Shown: piece after piece, positions 20,593 to 30,718 of the stretch
How the letters are laid out: every line of letters begins with the position of its first letter
Numbering within the stretch: the first letter of the stretch is position 1
Assembly (NCBI GenBank): GCA_963556145.1
Contig: OY744471.1
Span: forward strand, 4,085,590 to 4,149,589
Length of the DNA: 64,000 nt
From: Hygrocybe punicea
Lineage: Eukaryota; Basidiomycota; Agaricomycetes; Agaricales; Hygrophoraceae
Direction: 5' to 3'
The notes under the pieces: generated by a model
Told to the model about the DNA's origin: nothing
Database searches by the model: none
What the model saw: the letters and a program-made list of their open reading frames with translations, nothing else
Program-made: the position numbers and the translations under genes

Positions 20593-21645
20593 TTACATGT
20601 AACCAGACGACCGAAACCATCCCACAGCCTTCTTCGGCGTTATAGTATCCATTGCACTAACAATATTGAAAAGGCCGCGGTCATCTGAATGATGGCGGAG
20701 GTAAGACTTGATTGACGAGAAGGCGAGTTCAATAGGGTTGTAGTCAGGGGAGTATGGGGGCAGATATATTAGTCAGCAGCCTAGAACACATGTTAGAGTA
20801 TCAACTTCACAACAAAGGGAGGACATACGTGCTTCGACCTCCACAAGCTCTCTGACCTCTTCTGCATGGTGGATGTTGCAGTTATTGAGGACAAGAACAC
20901 TCCGCGGCCCGGGATACGGATTGGTGAGAGGTATCTGGATAAAGGCATCAGTATTTGTAGAGTAGCAGGAATGAAAAATACATACAACCATCTCACGAAG
21001 AAAGCGAATGAACCGCTCTCCAGTCACTGAGCCCTCAATGAGATCATATGCGATGATCCCATCCAGCATGAGGACTGGTAGGATGGAATACCGTTGTCCA
21101 CATACGAAGGCCTGTCGTTGCACGCACCAAGCTCCAACCAACAACCAACCATACTGCCTGCTGTGGACCCGATCATTGATGGCACTCTCATCGGTGAACA
21201 TCAACATAGCAGGGTCTGGAACCTCGGCCCCAATCTGATTCATGAAGATTGCACATTGGAGGTCGTTCCGTTCAAGGGCTTGAATGGATACACGCTTGTT
21301 TGAAAAGTGAAGCCGGCGAAGGGTGCACATGATAGTCGTGAGAGATACAAACACGTTGCATTGGACTTGGAGTTCGAGTTGTAGTTCATCAAGGTATAAT
21401 GTGTGGTGATGCAAAAGAAGTAAACGGATGAACCCGATGTCGAGAGATGTAAGAATGCGCCGACGCGCAGCTAGTTGGGCATGAGGATTGTATGTGAGGC
21501 CATATACCTGATGGTACTGGAGAGTCTTGTAAACGAGTGACTTGCCGACCCCAAGAAATTCACAGATCTCCTTGGGTTTGTAGCCACGGTAGTAGAGGGT
21601 TGGGATCCGCGCCTTGAGATCTTGGGAGATGGTGTGAGGCGGCAT
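20593..21645 (-). CDS. Tc1/mariner-type DDE transposase with a changed catalytic residue
   Basis: Begins MPPHTISQDLKARIPTLYYR with a helix-turn-helix (YKPKEICEFLGVGKSLVYKT), an RRRILTSLD linker and LTTIMCTLRRLHFSNKRVS. The DDE core gives LMFTDESAIND (first Asp) and, after an intron near 20,936-20,985, SVLVLNNCNIHHAEEVRELV, where the family has an Asp before NC. Here the codon is AAT (20,884-20,886), so the second catalytic Asp is Asn. A second intron near 20,770-20,830 leads to LIYLPPYSPDYNPIELAFSS with the third acidic residue, and the frame ends VGWFRSSGYM at 20,593. Apart from that residue the gene looks intact. The G-to-A change would be expected to abolish strand transfer, so the element probably depended on another copy or lost activity after inserting. 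Confidence 0.85.
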
Positions 21646-21772
21646 GGTGCTTGTTGAAAGGTAAGTTACAGTTGTAACTCAGCGTGTCTAATAGAGTCCG
21701 GCTTAGCTGGCAGCGGAGTTGCGCCACAATGAAACTTTTCTCAAATTCCGCATAGATATGAAATCAGCTGTA

Positions 21773-22076
21773 ATATTTCTCACTCTCCCTCCGGGCGCAT
21801 TCCACGAGTCTCACGCTGAACGGTTTGCAAACGCGAAGAAACTCCCTCCGGATTCCTTTGATGCGGTGACCCCCCTGGCCTGCAGTAAAATATACTTAGA
21901 AATCGCAGTTTTGAAAGAAAGTTCAAATTCGACATCCTGATAGTACAATATTCTTTTCTTCTTCCTAAAGGCCTAAAGACCTCATCACAATCGGTAGCTT
22001 GGCCCACGCCATAACACAGAGGACATTAAGAAAGCACAGTCTAAACCGGGACCAAACGACGAAATGGGCGAGAAGT
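21773..22076. other. Short intergenic stretch between the Tc1/mariner-type element and transaldolase
   Basis: AT-rich 3' flank of the transaldolase gene. No frames with motifs. Confidence 0.5.
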
Positions 22077-23484
22077 TTAGGCGGAGAGTTTCTGCCTGAG
22101 GAGGCTCTTGAGAGTTTCGCCGTCCTCTGCGAACTTTTTGATGCCTTCATGCAGCTTATCGAATGCCATCTGCTCCTGGAGGAGCGCCCATCGGAACTCT
22201 GGTTCATTGTCAACGAAAGTGACTTTCGGAATGGCGTCCGCTTGGGCAGCTGTCGAGACGAATAGGCGTATTTCAGCCTCGGAGATCGTCTGGCTGTCTC
22301 AAATCATGCACGCACCGGCAGTTGCGTCAAGTTTTTTGGGGACAGGGTCGGTCGCCTCCTTCAGTTCTTCGAGGAGGTTGGGAGAGATGGTGAGAAAGTC
22401 TACACCTGCAAGCGCCTTGATCTCGCCGGTCTGTTGAATGCCTGTCATGAGAAGGCGCTACCCCAGTATCGGGAACGGCCGTCAAAACGAACGCACATTG
22501 CGGAAACTGGCACCCATGACGATGGTTTTATAACCGTGTTGTTTGTAATAGTTGTAGATCTTTTTCACGGACTGAACACCAGGGTCATCATCACCTTCGT
22601 AGTTCTTTCCAGTATTTTTCTTGTACCAGTCAAGGATCTACACAGAGTCTTGTGTGCATGAAACGATACGAATTAGTTGAGAACTTACTCTTCCAACAAA
22701 GGGTGAGATGAGCGTTACGCCTGCCTCAGCGCATGCGACTGCCTGACCGAAGCCGAACAGGAGCGTGAGGTTGCAGTGAATACCGTCTTCCTTTTCGAGT
22801 TCGCGAGCGGCCTGGATGCCCTCCCATGTCGAGGCGATTTTAACAAGAATGCGCTCCTTCTTGATACCAACGGACTCGTATAGTGCGATGAGCTCTTTAG
22901 CCTGGAATGGCACATTGGACGAATGGTTTAAAGATTTATTGAGGCAAAGGTACTTGCTTTTGCTTTGGTGGCTTGCTTATCGAAAGACAGGCGGGCATCA
23001 ACTTCTGTGGAGACTCGGCCAGGAATGATTGCGAGTATTTCCTTGCCGAACTCTACGAGCTAATTCGATAAGAAGCGTAGTGATGGAAGGGCTCCCAGTC
23101 ATGACGTCGATATTGACGACGTACCAGCCTGTCCATGGCAGCATTCGCCTGGGCATCGATGCTTCCGCCTTTTTCTTTAGCGTAATTAACCGCCGCATCG
23201 ATCAAACGAGCATAACCCGGCTTGTTAGCGGCGGCCAAGATCAGAGATGGGTTAGTCGTGGCATCCTAATCAGCATCAAATTTGACTCCTGAGTACTGTG
23301 TGAGTGTGGCCATTACAGATAAACACACATACCTGAGGTTTGTAGACATCGATGGCTGTATGTTGGGGAAGCGATGAGGCGATGATGTGCGAGACAATGT
23401 ATAGGAATTCTCACATGCGAAATCTCCAGAGTCAGAGACAACGATGGTGCCGGTCTGCTTGAGGTGGTCGAGTGAAGTGGTCAT
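22077..23484 (-). CDS. TAL1: Transaldolase
   Basis: Transfers a dihydroxyacetone unit from sedoheptulose 7-phosphate to glyceraldehyde 3-phosphate in the non-oxidative pentose phosphate pathway, in the cytosol. Start [20 protein letters not shown] at 23,484. Short exons follow: SIDVYKPQ, then [20 protein letters not shown] with the conserved early Asp, [34 protein letters not shown], and [20 protein letters not shown] with the Schiff-base Lys. Then [33 protein letters not shown] spliced to [20 protein letters not shown], and [20 protein letters not shown] to the end LRQKLSA. Introns of about 50-70 bp remove all apparent stops (for example those between 22,440 and 22,490). Length and motifs fit the usual fungal enzyme of about 320 residues. 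It appears intact and housekeeping. Confidence 0.93.
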
Positions 23485-24389
23485 GGTGGTGGTGGTGGAA
23501 GGAAAGCTCGCTGGTGCTCTCGTCAGCAAATATTATGTTTCAGCCGACGTCACAAGAGCTTCCGGGCCGGAGCAGCCACACGTTCAAGTTCACCCTTTGA
23601 ACTGGCCTTGGCCAAAGGCAGAAGTCAGTATTGATTCACGGCCGCAGGATTCTCGTATTTCGAAGGTGTACGTCGATATCCTCTGTACTACGCCGACAAC
23701 CTACACGTCCCAATGACAACCCTAAGAACACAGGTGTTTCTGACCGACCATACGCGACGTTGGTACTGTTCTGGTCCCAGGTATTGTACTGTGGAACGCT
23801 GAATGCTGGTATTGTACATGTTGTACATGTACCGGTGAAACGCAAGACTACAAGTGAACGTACTGATTCAGAATCAGCACGACAGGCTTGAAACGGTTCT
23901 GGGCCATGGCCTATGACACCGCGAGAATCCCCGAGTTAGATAATCCGACAGATACCTACAAATTACTGCTTCAGTAAGTGGCGTGGATGTGTGGCGTGGA
24001 TGCGAGTAACGTTGTGGTGACGAAAATCCCTGAGAACTTGCCCCCGCTCTTGTACCAAAAGAGCATTGCTGGGCAACCCAGTCAACGTTGCTTCCAGTCA
24101 TGGAATTCTGGACGTTCCAGGACAACAGAAATGAGTCGTACCTCAGTCATTTTTTGCGAAACGACTCCCAGTACTAGTGGTTTGTTACTCAGGCTTATTG
24201 TTCTAATATGTGGCTCACGTGCCTGAAATTTTGCAAGTCAAAAACGACCGACAGCGGTTCACTCGTTCTTCGTTTCTTCTGCTGACCATCTGCAGGTGTT
24301 GAACCTGTGCTGGGGTTTTATTGGCGCGCCGTACCACCACCTGGAACAACGTGGCTTGTCGCCCATCGAGCTTCAATATCCATGAGGCG
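23485..24389. other. Divergent intergenic region
   Basis: Lies between the starts of transaldolase (-) and an F-box gene (+). No supported gene; promoters of both are expected here. A TTGTACATGTTGTACATGTA direct repeat lies near 23,810-23,830. Confidence 0.45.
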
Positions 24390-25924
24390 ATGAAGACCTC
24401 AGACCCTGCAGCGGAACCCTTCTCCCAAGTTCCTTTAGAAATATTAGAGGAGGTTCTTGAGTTCACTCCCAAACCAACTCTTCTGTCGTTATCCCGGGTT
24501 TCGAAGCAGTTTAATTTACCAACCACTCGTTTAGTCTACCGTGAACTTAATTTATCATCCCCTTCTACCGTCGTTCGATGCTGCCGGACACTGGCGTCGA
24601 ACCCCTCCGCCGCCGCTGCCGTCAAGAGCCTAATAATTAAATTTTCGTGAGTCTTTAACCAAACACGACAGTTTCTGTCTCTGATGGTTTGAAAACCAGC
24701 TCGCCTCCAGGACCCATGCTGCGTTCCTTTTACAAACTTCTCGGGGAAGCCTTCCGCAACCTCTCCCAAGTACTTGACATGGAGTTACTTTTCAAGGATC
24801 TTGCTCTCCTCCCAATCCTTGTCACCTGTACTTTTCCACGTCTCCAGCGCTTTGAATGCCTCTTGCCGTTTTCGACCGTTCTCGCAACATTCCTTAACCG
24901 GCATCCCAGCATAAACTATCTTCAGATCTCCCCTACAGATTGCACCCATTCTGAAGATATGGTAAATCGACCTCCGGACATAATCCTGCCAAAGCTCGAG
25001 TATCTTATCGGGAACAACGAGTGTGTACCTTCCATCGTGCAGTCGTCATCGTTGCGTGCGGCTTGCATCGAATGGACTACCATGGTCCAACCACTCCACG
25101 AATGCATTGCCGCGTTGGAACAATCCAGCAGCGATTCTCTCCGTGTGCTCAGGTGCCGTCGTGCAGGATGGAATCTGGACCTGATTGATGTGGTGTCCAC
25201 TCATCTTCCCGACATCCTAGTCCTCAGCATTACCAATGTCCTCCTGGTGGACGTTCTCCCAAATGACGTAAGTACCCCCCCCGCCTTGCAGGCTGTCTTG
25301 TTCGTTCATGAGGTATTCATCACTGACTCTCCAGGGGACATTCGAGGCCGTTGGGAGATATCTGCCGCGATTCACATCTCTTCTTCGGCTGCTTATCCAC
25401 TCGGTTGACTGTTGGGGCTTTGGGCGGCCCCCCTGCCTGATGGACCGCGACTTTGCCATTGTTAGAGCGTGGGGAACAGTTTGTCCTTCACTCGTCGAAT
25501 GCACTCTTCCACGTAAGTTCTTTTTCTTCTTTCCTTTTCCTTTCACACTGGCCCCTTCTGAACTCAAGCCTGTGTCCACCTTGCACAATTTGTAGACGGT
25601 CTGAAGTGGATGCGCGTGCGGGAGAACGTATGGTTCCCAGACCCTGCAAAGCGGAAGGGTGCGGACTGGCTCTTCGAAAAGATATACTCACGCAAGTTCC
25701 CGGAGCTTGAGCATCTGATGGATGTCATGGAGCAGATTGCGCGTGAGTGCGCAGGCGACCTGCCCGAGTTTGAGGAGTCCATTGCGCGTCTCAAAACTTT
25801 GGTCAAACGTCACAGCCGTGAGGTGGGCAAGATTGATCTGTATGGGGAATTAGGGAAGACCGAGCAAGAGGAAGACGAGGAAGGTGAGGGACGTCCAGCT
25901 GGAGGACAGACACCACTTGCATAG
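24390..25924 (+). CDS. F-box/LRR-like protein
   Basis: Starts MKTSDPAAEPFSQVPLEILE and continues EVLEFTPKPTLLSLSRVSKQ, a degenerate F-box of agaricomycete type, likely binding Skp1 in an SCF ubiquitin ligase. An intron near 24,648-24,700 joins to SPPGPMLRSFYKLLGEAFRN. The rest holds irregular leucine-rich segments (LVTCTFPRLQRFECLLPF, LRVLRCRRAGWNLDLIDVV, HLPDILVLSITNVLL), typical of substrate-side repeats. Further introns lie near 25,265 and 25,513-25,594. The last exon (MRVRENVWFPDPAKRKGADW ... EEDEEGEGRP) is acidic at the end and stops at 25,924. The family is expanded in these fungi and the target is unknown. Confidence 0.75.
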
Positions 25925-26242
25925 TATACTTAATCTTGAGAATAATTCGCTGTTATTAATTGTCTCTTTCTGGTGAAGATTCCGCTGTATTGCAACAAGT
26001 CTGACAAGGACATAGACACAGCAACTTAAAAGCCATGCAGGTGCAGGTGTGGTGTATAGTGGTAGCTAAGTGCAATACATTCAATGAATCAGTTTTAATT
26101 GAAGTCCTGTTGGTGATAAAATTATGGAAAAACTGTGATCAGTAAGCTTACACTTCTTAGTGTTTACAGAAAAATAATGTCCTGCTTTGATAGTGTATTT
26201 GTTTAGAAATGGAGAACTTATCCAGAATTAATACCTATATTA
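25925..26242. other. AT-rich gene-free flank
   Basis: 3' flank of the F-box gene passing into the repeat-rich block. Nothing recognisable. Confidence 0.5.
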
Positions 26243-28058
26243 CAGCTGTTTTTGAAATTCTCGAGACTTTTTGAATTTTTTTGATAGTTTAGAAAAATGT
26301 TGACTTAGAAAAATTTTGAGTGCTGTATTTTATATCTCATGAAATGATGCATGTATTGACATGGTTATGGAGGGAAAGTTGTACTATGTCTTAAGGGCTA
26401 TCTACTCCTGTAATTACATTTAGAAAATATTTAGTGTGTGATGAGTTGTGGATGAAACAAAAGGTAAACCAGTACTTTGTGACACCCCAAATGATATTGT
26501 CAAGTAATGCCATCAAATGAACTCAGAGAGAAAGTTGTTCATTTTGTCAAGGGCTAGAAGTACATATACCGTGTTTTTTATTCTTTGAGCCAATATTACA
26601 TCATTACTATGCTTGTCTGCATTGAGATCATAACTACAAAAGTCATAAATATTGGCTCAAATAATAAAAAACATGGTATATGTACTTCTAGCCCTTGACA
26701 AAATGAACAACTTTCTCTCTGAGTTCATTTGATGGCATTACTTGACAATATCATTTGGGGTGTTGTAGTGATCGCAGCCTGGGTAGGCACGGATTCGTTG
26801 TTTGCGAGTACTGTCAATGGGATAGAAACCCAAAACTCAACTTGTTTGTAACTATGTACACAAGCCACTATATAGGTACTGTATAGTATCTATAAATGAA
26901 CTGTGGTGAAGAAATGGTGAAGTGAGAAAATAAGAGAATACGCTGATATGCAGTCTCTCCCTTTGGGCACGGAATCTCTCATATGGTCAATTCTACTTTC
27001 CCTACGACTCTTCCGCAGTCCTGCGTACATGCGAAACATTAGCGCGCCGCCCGCGACTTGCGCGACTTACGCCGATCGACGCGCGTGTGACTGCGACATC
27101 TTCGCTGTATCTTAACCGTGCGACCCGGTCTTAATGCGCTGACACACAACTGTTAAACACGTCCTACACATTCGGACACCGAGCCCGATACCAGAAATGT
27201 AATTCATCCGGTTTATCTTCTTCTTTTCGCCGACTTTCATGTGATATTCGCTGATATTTCAAATCCTTCGCTATTCTGTTCCCGTTTCGTCGCTTTCATG
27301 CGATATTTCGCTGCATTTCTATTTCACTCAACCACCCTTAAACCCCTATCCTTTTAGAATATAAAAAATGTCCTGTAGTAGAAAATAAAAAGAAGAAGAA
27401 CCCAGTTCTCCCCTCTCCACTAGTTTGCATCTTAAGTTTTAAAAGATCTAGTCATTCTCACTCGAATCTGCATCTCTCCTCATCGCATACTCTCCGCTAT
27501 CATGACCTAAGTCATAGTGCAGAACCTCCGTCTCATCACGTCATCACCGCGTATCGCGCTGTCATCTAGGACACCCAGCTAAGCCTTCCGATCCTTGTTT
27601 ATCACTGCATTGCGACATCGCGTTGTCTTGCGACTCTTCACGTTTGTTTATTTTATCGCGCATATTATCGCGCACTATCGCGTTATTGTCAGGAGTGTCC
27701 CCAAGTCTCATTCGCACCTTTGCGACATTTTTCATCATTTATTATCTCTTTATCTGGGGTCATAGACGTGGAAACCGTATCAACGCATGCAGAGAGATAT
27801 CAATCTCTACAGTGTCACAAAGTACTGGTTTACTTACCTTTTGTTTCATCCACAACTCACCACACATTAAATATTTTCTAAATGTAATTACAGGAGTAGA
27901 TAGCCCTTAAGACATAATACAACTTTCTCTCTATAACCATGTCAATCCATGCAGTATTTCATGAGATATAAAATACAGCACTCAAAATTTTTCTAAGTCA
28001 ACATTTTTCTAAACTATCAAAAAAATTCAAAAAGTCTCAAGAATTTCAAAAACGGCTG
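26243..28058. mobile_element. Palindromic MITE (family P, copy 1), split by a solo-LTR-like insert
   Basis: The arm starting TA-CAGCTGTTTTTGAAATTCTC at 26,243 is found as reverse complement ending GAATTTCAAAAACGGCTG-TA at 28,058. The central part (26,500-26,763) is itself a hairpin around 26,610-26,640, with both sides reading AGAAGTACATATACC and GGTATATGTACTTCT. TA lies at both ends, as in Tc1/mariner-type MITEs. The right arm is interrupted between 26,763 and 27,812 by a 1,048-bp insertion; without it the element is about 770 bp. No protein is encoded. The terminal CAGCTG matches that of the transposase-bearing element at 17,951-21,770, though the next bases differ. Confidence 0.85.
26764..27811. 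mobile_element. Solo-LTR-like insert (family Q, copy 1), CpG-rich
   Basis: Starts TGTAGTGATCG and ends ATCTCTACA, so it has TG...CA ends with a short inverted repeat. It is flanked by GTGT on both sides (26,760-26,763 and 27,812-27,815), while the uninterrupted family P sequence has a single GTGT there. About 1 kb, non-coding, with a TATA-like AATATAAAAA near 27,359. These are the hallmarks of a solitary LTR left by recombination, though no internal retrotransposon is present to prove it. It keeps many CpG dinucleotides, unlike everything around it. Confidence 0.7.
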
Positions 28059-28060
28059 TA

Positions 28061-28619
28061 ACCACATTCCAATTTTAATAGGCTTCACATCTCTCATATG
28101 TCCCTCAATGAGTTCATCACTTACATTTCTACATGTGGTTTCAGCAATTCTCTTGGTGTCACATGACATGGATGGTTATGGGTGAGCCCTAGTACAGCTG
28201 GCCTGGTGGTTGCCAGTCTCAAAAAAGAACTTGTAAAACAAAGGTTGATTTGGGGCTCAATACTGATGTGTGTTGGGGATACTGATACTGATACTGACTA
28301 AGTGATGACTAAGCAACTCAGGTGCTGCTTTCAGTCATGCAGGCATTGTTTTCATTGTTTTGCTGCAATGCCCAACTAAATAAGTACCAGAAAATTTGTC
28401 AGATGCTGTTTACATGTTACAATACAAATGCTACTGCCATATCAAGGTTTTTTTAGGCAGAAATAGAGTCAATATTAACAGATTTGTTGAAATCTGCACT
28501 TTCTTTGGCACTAGAGCGGCTCTAGGCTCTAGTAGAGCCTTGTGAATTGTTATTCTGCTTATTCCTTATCCAAGTGTTGTAAAATGTCTGATTTTAAGTA
28601 TACAATAAGTTTTCAGTAC
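28061..28619. other. AT-rich gene-free stretch
   Basis: No coding texture. Contains a short CTCTAG/GGCTCTAG-rich run near 28,512-28,540. It lies between two copies of nested repeats and is almost free of CpG. Confidence 0.5.
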
Positions 28620-30270
28620 TTTATTTACAGCCATTGATTCAGTTTCTACGTCTATGACCCCCAAATTACAGCTGTTTTTGTAATTGTTGGCACTAACTCA
28701 GCTTTTTTCAATCAATTAGAAAAATATGGACTTAGTAGAATTTTGAATGCTGAGTTATGTATCTCATGAGATACTGTATGGATTGGGATGGTTATGGAGG
28801 GAAAGTTGTACTATTTCTTAAGGGCTATCAATTCCTGTAATTACATTTGGACAATATTCAGTGTATGGTGAGTTGTGGATGAAATAAAAGGTAAACCAGT
28901 GTTTTTTAACACCCAAAATGATATTGTTGAATTATGGCATCAAATGAACTCCTATGAAGAAGATTTCAAGGGGGAAGTTGTTCATTTTTTCAAGGGCTAG
29001 AAGTACATATACCGTGTTTTTCTTTATTCTTTCTCCTTTGAGCCAATATTTATGATTCATGTCATATTTCAGACCTAATGCAGACAAACATAGTACAGAT
29101 GTAATATTGGCTCAAAGGAGAAAGAATAAAGAAAAACACGGTATATGTACTTCTAGCCCTTGAAAAAATGAACAACTTCCCCCTTGAAATCTTCTTCATA
29201 GGAGTTCATTTGATGCCATAATTCAACAATATCATTTTGGGTGTTAAAAAACACTGGTTTACCTTTTATTTCATCCACAACTCACCATACACTGAATATT
29301 GTCCAAATGTAATTACAGGAATTGATAGCCCTTAAGAAATAGTACAACTTTCCCTCCATAACCATCCCAATCCATACAGTATCTCATGAGATACATAACT
29401 CAGCATTCAAAATTCTACTAAGTCCATATTTTTCTAATTGATTGAAAAAAGCTGAGTTAGTGCCAACAATTACAAAAACAGCTGTAAGAGGTAATAAAAG
29501 ATGAAAATGTTGCAAAGGTGCGAATGGGACTTGGGACACTCCTGATGGTTATGTGATACAGCGTGATGAAACATGTGATCAAATAAAACAAACATGGAGA
29601 AATGCAAGGTAATGCGATATTGCAACACAATGATAAATAAGAATTGGATGACAGTGCAATACGCAGTATTGACACAATGAGACGAAGATTCTGCGCTACG
29701 ACTTAGGTCACAATAGCGGAGAGTACACAATGAGAAGAGATGTAGATTGAGTCAGAATGATTGATGTTTTAGAATTAAAGCGCAAACTGGTGGAGAGGGG
29801 AGAACTGGGTTCTTAATCTTTTTCCTACTACAGTACATTCTTTATACTCTAAAGGGATAGGGGTTTAAGGGTGGATGAGTGAAATAGAAACATGGTGAGA
29901 TATCACATAAAAGTGATGACACGGCAACAGAATAGTGAAGGATTTCAAATAAAGGTGAATATCACATGAAAGTCAGTGAAATGAAGAGAAGAGACTGGGC
30001 AAATTACATTTCTTGCATTGGACTCACTGTCAAAACATGTAGGATGTGTTTAATGGTGGTGTTTCCTCGTGTTGAGACCAGGTCATGTTGTTAAGATACA
30101 GCAAGAATGTCAAAGCCATGCATGTGTAAATTGGCATAAGTCATGCAGGTTGCATGTGATGTGCAGATGTTTTGCACATATGCTGGACGTGGAAGAGTTG
30201 TAGGAAAGTTAGGAATGGCCATATGAGAGATTCTGTGCCCAAAGGGGGAAGCTGCATATCACCATTTTCA
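28620..30270. mobile_element. Solo-LTR-like copy 2 (family Q), inverted, CpG-depleted, split by a MITE
   Basis: Read as reverse complement, 29,487-30,262 follows the same order as 26,940-27,740: GATATGCAG, CTTTGGGCAC-GAATCTCTCATATGG, GCTGTATCTTAAC, GAAATGTAATT, ACTTTCATGTGATATTC, ACCCTTAAACCCCTATCC and AACCCAGTTCTCCCCTCTCCAC. The piece next to the other end (ACGTCTATGACCCC) lies at about 28,646-28,662, on the far side of the family P insert at 28,669-29,484. Most CpG sites of copy 1 appear as TpG or CpA here. Outer limits are blurred. Confidence 0.65.
28669..29484. mobile_element. Palindromic MITE (family P, copy 2) inserted in LTR-like copy 2
   Basis: An almost perfect 816-bp palindrome. 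It starts TA-CAGCTGTTTTTGTAATTG and ends CAATTACAAAAACAGCTG-TA, with arms of about 380 bp around a roughly 55-bp unpaired centre near 29,045-29,100. The internal order (TTGTGGATGAAA.AAAAGGTAAACCAGT, AGAAGTACATATACCGTG, TTTGAGCCAATATT) is the same as in copy 1. TA flanks both ends. Non-coding. Confidence 0.88.
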
Positions 30271-30291
30271 AAATTCTTGAGACTTCTCACA

Positions 30292-30451
30292 GATTTTGAA
30301 CAGTTTAGGAAATTGAGGACTTAGAAATTTTTCAGTCATGTAGATATGTATTTCAAGAACCACTGAAGGGAAATGGGTGATTATATAGGCACAAATTATC
30401 TACATAACTGAAAATTTTCTAAGTCCTCAATTTCCTAGACTGTTCAAAATC
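30292..30451. repeat. Short palindrome related to family P
   Basis: GATTTTGAACAGTTTAGGAA at 30,292 pairs with TTCCTAGACTGTTCAAAATC ending at 30,451, and the arms continue through GAGGACTTAG and CTAAGTCCTC to ATGTAGAT/ATCTACAT. The arm text (GAGACTT, AGTTTAG, GACTTAGAAA.TTTT) parallels the outer arm of family P copy 1. It abuts the end of LTR-like copy 2. Confidence 0.7.
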
Positions 30452-30710
30452 CAAGAGAAGAAAAATGAACTTTCTGGTCATTTGGAGAAAAATGCCACAC
30501 CACAATATGCTTTCTTAACATTCCCAAATGAACCATTTATGACTCTGCTTTACCTTCCAGTTGTGTTCTAACTTCTGTATCCTACCTTGCAAGCACTGTG
30601 AAGTACTTCAAGCAGAATACTAAGTTTTGGTATTTGATGAAATATGAAGCTGTCCTTATGTTGAAAGTCAATATACTACAGCTTGCTTATCAGCTTTTAC
30701 AACGTAGTGT
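30452..30710. other. AT-rich gene-free stretch
   Basis: No coding texture or clear repeat. Confidence 0.5.
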
Positions 30711-30718
30711 GTTGACTA

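Larger units (their letters stand above)
17951..21770. mobile_element. Tc1/mariner-type element with 99-bp perfect inverted repeats and accessory frames
   Basis: The terminal repeats 17,951-18,049 and 21,672-21,770 are identical over all 99 bases in opposite orientation, beginning CAGCTGATTTCATATCTATG. A TA dinucleotide flanks each end (17,949-17,950 and 21,771-21,772), the target site of the Tc1/mariner superfamily. Inside are a minus-strand DDE transposase (20,593-21,645) and, pointing the other way, a spliced gene with a SAM-like domain (18,080-19,429) plus a small frame (20,204-20,461). At 3,820 bp it is much larger than a classical Tc1 element of about 1.3-1.6 kb. Perfect repeats imply recent movement. 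Confidence 0.88.

Noticed and set aside
22440..22500. Stops in the transaldolase frame taken as pseudogene evidence
   Set aside because: A GTGCGT...CAACAG intron removes them and restores [16 protein letters not shown]; a second intron near 22,250-22,310 removes the next stop.
26764..27811. Remote possibility that this insert is a SINE or structured RNA gene
   Set aside because: TG...CA ends, a 4-bp target duplication and a length of about 1 kb fit a solo LTR better; no A-tail, and no polymerase III boxes recognised.
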